DNA of 64,000 bases from Diadema setosum (taxonomy: Eukaryota; Echinodermata; Echinoidea; Diadematoida; Diadematidae): contig NC_092685.1 of NCBI RefSeq assembly GCF_964275005.1, positions 14,578,571 through 14,642,570 of the forward strand, read 5' to 3'. Made by a program: the position numbers and the translations under genes. Positions 61,092 through 64,000 of this stretch are shown here, piece after piece. Position 1 is the stretch's first letter; the number at the start of each line of letters is the position of its first letter. The notes below the pieces were generated by a model. The model ran no database searches and was not told where the DNA came from. It saw nothing but the letters and a program-made list of their open reading frames with translations.

Positions 61092-61752
61092 TAGCTGTGT
61101 TCAGACGAGGGCAGTTTTGGTCGGAGTAACTTTGGAGGAAGGGTCGGAGGAAGCGTGGTCGGAGTAACTTCAGAGGAAAGGTTGGAGTAGTGCCCGTCTG
61201 ATCAAGGTCGTGGTAACTTCTGCCGGTCGGAGGAACTTACCACGACCTCTTCCTCCGACCAAGATACAATTGTACTCCTGAGTTTTCTCAGGAGTATCTT
61301 GCTACCACGACTAGCCGGTCGGAGTAAATTGCCCGTGTGGACAAGCCCTCGGAGTATCTCTGATCGTACAAACCTTATGACCTAGGTAAAACTTCCGGGG
61401 TCAAATCGCAATGTTGACATTTTGCGAGTAAACGTGCGCGTGTAGTGCAATTCTAAACCTAGTCGATCGCGATGAAGAAGCTAGCGCTCAGAAATTTCCA
61501 TCAACAAGAATGGAGAAGACAAATGCCTCTGGTAAAAGACAATCGTATGGTCGACGCGCGCAGCGCTACCACTTCCGCAAGTTGCACTGACCCTCCACGG
61601 TGATCCCCGAGAAGGCCGTGGTAAATTGGTCGGAGTTTCTTCCCACGACCGTTGTGTGGACACAGGGTCGTGGTAAGATATGTATAAATTTGAATTTTAA
61701 TTGCTGCGCCATAAAATTTTACTCCGACTAGAAATATATCTGAACGTGGCTA
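61092..61752. mobile_element. TIR element with internal GGTCGGAG repeats (661 bp)
   Basis: TAGCTGTGTTCAGA at the left mirrors TCTGAACGTGGCTA at the right, and GGTCGGAGTAA mirrors TTACTCCGAC inside. Multiple GGTCGGAGGAA/TCCGACC blocks occur in both orientations. No transposase. Confidence 0.7.
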
Positions 61753-62197
61753 TACTGTAGTAGCCGCTTGTCCAATGAAGATAGCACATGAATTCAACCA
61801 AAACTTGAAACTTCACAACTCTTGAACAGATAGTTCACTGAAGGATTCCAACATTTCTGCATGTCCAAAATCCATATTTGTTAGAGGGTAGATTCCCCCA
61901 TACTTACACATGTATACTTTTTACCTGAGACTATCTACCTTTGCCTCATGCACTTAATCTGTTCACTAGAGCGGAATGGCTCGATATGCAAATTTCCTCA
62001 TGGGACAGTGAATGTTATTCATAAAAGATTATATTTGAAAAGAAAAAATACGTATATTAATTTGGTCACATACATCATGAATTTAATTTTCTCCCACTAT
62101 GCGTTTTGTAGGCCTACTGTGGTACCTTTTATGTTTGTTAGTTTGTCAGTTGATTTGTTGAAAGTAAAAAGTTGTGAAGACCTGTTTGTTTTTGTTT

Positions 62198-62198
<1 letters not shown>

Positions 62199-62235
<37 letters not shown>

Positions 62236-62249
62236 GTTGTTGTTGTTGT
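62199..62249 (+). repeat. (GT)n and (TTG)n microsatellite
   Basis: About 18 GT units followed by six GTT units. Confidence 0.9.
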
Positions 62250-62695
62250 TTTGCTTGCTTGTCAGTCGATTGACAATTTGAAGCATGGACTACGAGAATC
62301 TTTTTCGGGGGGGGGGGAGCCAAAAAAAGTAATGAGCACCTTACTTTTTGCTTGTCAGCCGATTGGGCACCACAATTTATGGCAAAAGAAAAATGTGATG
62401 ACCTTTTTTTTTTCTTTTGCTTGTCAGCTGATTGGGCACCACGACATCGGTTGATATATAATAACATAATTTCATGGCAATTTGGCATAATTTCAGGCCG
62501 CCTCAAGCACAATCCCATCTTTCACGCTGTTCACTGTGGCACCGTTCCACTTGAACCTATGAAGGATCTCAAGAGCTTGGTGTAGCCATGCCTCCAGCCA
62601 CACAGGTTGTGAGAGAGATCTTTGCACAACTATGATTCGCTTGTAGACCTACAGATTCTGACAAATTCTATGTGTATCACAACGGGGTGTTGTTC

Positions 62696-63212
62696 GTTAT
62701 TCCGAACGTTCGTTATTCCGAAGGTTTGTTATTCCGAAGGTTCGTTAATCCGAAAATGAAAAAGGGTTCGTTAATCCGAACATTTTGTGGCGTTATTCCG
62801 ATGGTTCGTTATTCCGAAGGATCGTTAATCCGAAAATGAAATAGGGTTCGCTATACCGAAGGCTCGTTTATCCGAAAATGAAATAGGGTTCGTTATTCCG
62901 AAGGTTCGTTAATCCGAAAATGAAATAGGGTTTTATTCCGAAGGTTCGTTGATCCGAAATGAAATACGGTCCGTAACGAACCTTCGGAGTAACGAGCCTT
63001 GTTTCATTTTCGGATTAACGAACCTTTGGAATAACGAACCTTATTTCATTTTCGGATTAATGAACCTTCGGAATATCAAACCTTATCACATTTTCGGATT
63101 AATGAACCTTCGGAATATCAAACCTTATCACATTTTCGGATTAACGAACCTTCGGAATAACGAACCTTCGGACCAAAGAAACTTCGGTATAACGAACCTT
63201 CGGAATAACTAA
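62696..63212. repeat. Inverted minisatellite (GTTCGTTATTCCGAA units)
   Basis: From 62696 to about 62965 the units read GGTTCGTTATTCCGAA and GGTTCGTTAATCCGAAAATG. From about 62973 to 63212 they read the reverse complement (TTCGGAATAACGAACC, CATTTTCGGATTAACGAAC). A ~240-bp arm of tandem ~16/40-bp units thus faces its own inversion with almost no spacer. Confidence 0.9.
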
Positions 63213-64000
63213 CTGTAACCATCACAACGTAGGCCTATAGGGCAATTTGTATAAAATGGGAATTACCTCAAATATACAAGTATCATGTTATATAAATGCA
63301 GATCTGTGAATCTATATTAGTATAGAGAGCCTACATGTAGGACACACCAGTGAAGTTACAAGAAATGAAATGTGGAACTCTGTACTTCTTCAGTACCGTT
63401 GCTAATACTGTGACATCGCGTATTGTTGTAATCTTCTTATTCAGCCATCACCGCACATTGATTTTACCAAAACTTAAAAGTTTAAACCTTTTGAACGGAT
63501 TGTCCGATTTTCCTCAAACTACAGCGTACTGATTATCATGTCTGCATGCATTCATTGAATCCGAATACATGTTAGGGATAAATTCAACCTATTATACGTA
63601 GCAAGGCCGACTCGTGAGGCCGATCGTGTTGGACTTAAGTATGATACTCAAGACCTGCATAATGAGAAGATCCAGTGTATCAAACGTATGCACACAGCGA
63701 ATAAAAAGACAGATATGATAACATTAAAGAGAAACAATGTAAGAAATTATCTTACATAGAGTAGTGCAGTATATATAAAACAGTCATATATATGCGTTGT
63801 ATATGTGTGTCTATCATCTTGAGTATTTATATAAATGAATTGCTCGACCAAAGCAACACAAGTTGATGCATAAACTGAAGTCAGCTGCAGCAAAGCACAG
63901 AAAGTAATTATTGGTTGGTCGATAAAGAACACCTCCCCCATACCAACATGCTGAAGCCAAGAGCATAGATCTTTGAAATGCGTATATATAGTTAAAGAAG
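63213..64000. other. Right edge of the window, nothing recognised
   Basis: AT-rich sequence with no ORF, repeat family or RNA gene that I can name. Confidence 0.4.

Overview
The window is animal nuclear DNA with short exons, consensus GT/AG splice sites, AT-rich introns of up to about 20 kb, dense microsatellites and many transposable-element relics. The repeat families (palindromic MITEs, an AGGTCA-rich repeat whose ends read ATGCCTCCGCC/GGCGGAGGCAT, CR1/L2-like LINEs) fit a marine invertebrate deuterostome, most likely an echinoderm such as a sea urchin. That assignment rests on remembered repeat style and is not proven.

Three protein-coding genes can be reconstructed exon by exon. (1) LRRC57 (minus strand, 35686 down to 2892 and continuing left): exon 1 at 35603-35686, exon 2 at 15302-15437, exon 3 at 2892-3160. 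The C-terminal third was not found and probably lies left of the window. Its two visible introns (20.2 and 12.1 kb) hold most of the mobile DNA of the left half. (2) An acyl-CoA thioesterase/bile-acid-CoA:amino-acid N-acyltransferase (ACOT/BAAT) family gene (minus strand, 43183-36708). Its eight exons join in phase to a 509-residue protein, but the catalytic Ser/Cys is replaced by glycine, which makes it a candidate pseudoenzyme. (3) An ANGEL homologue (CCR4-type endonuclease/exonuclease/phosphatase family; plus strand, about 47866-56357). Five well-supported exons plus a probable 5' exon give about 554 residues with all recognisable active-site motifs kept. No functional link between the three genes is evident; they are neighbours only.

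Layout: 1-2.9 kb, no gene except a SINE-like patch; 2.9-35.7 kb, LRRC57 exons and introns with LINE fragments, MITEs, a pogo-like element, a 3.4-kb long-inverted-repeat structure, a (TTC)n tract and a LINE split by a 756-bp insertion; 36.6-43.2 kb, the ACOT/BAAT gene; 43.2-47.5 kb, simple repeats, a LINE tail and a CpG-rich putative promoter; 47.5-56.4 kb, ANGEL, with two copies of the AGGTCA repeat in its introns; 56.4-64 kb, no convincing gene but two TIR elements and a large inverted minisatellite.

The observations most worth a second look are the ACOT/BAAT protein without its nucleophile, the CpG-rich insertion with 9-bp direct repeats and a hairpin near each end inside a LINE, and the dispersed repeat carrying arrays of perfect DR1 nuclear-receptor half-site repeats.
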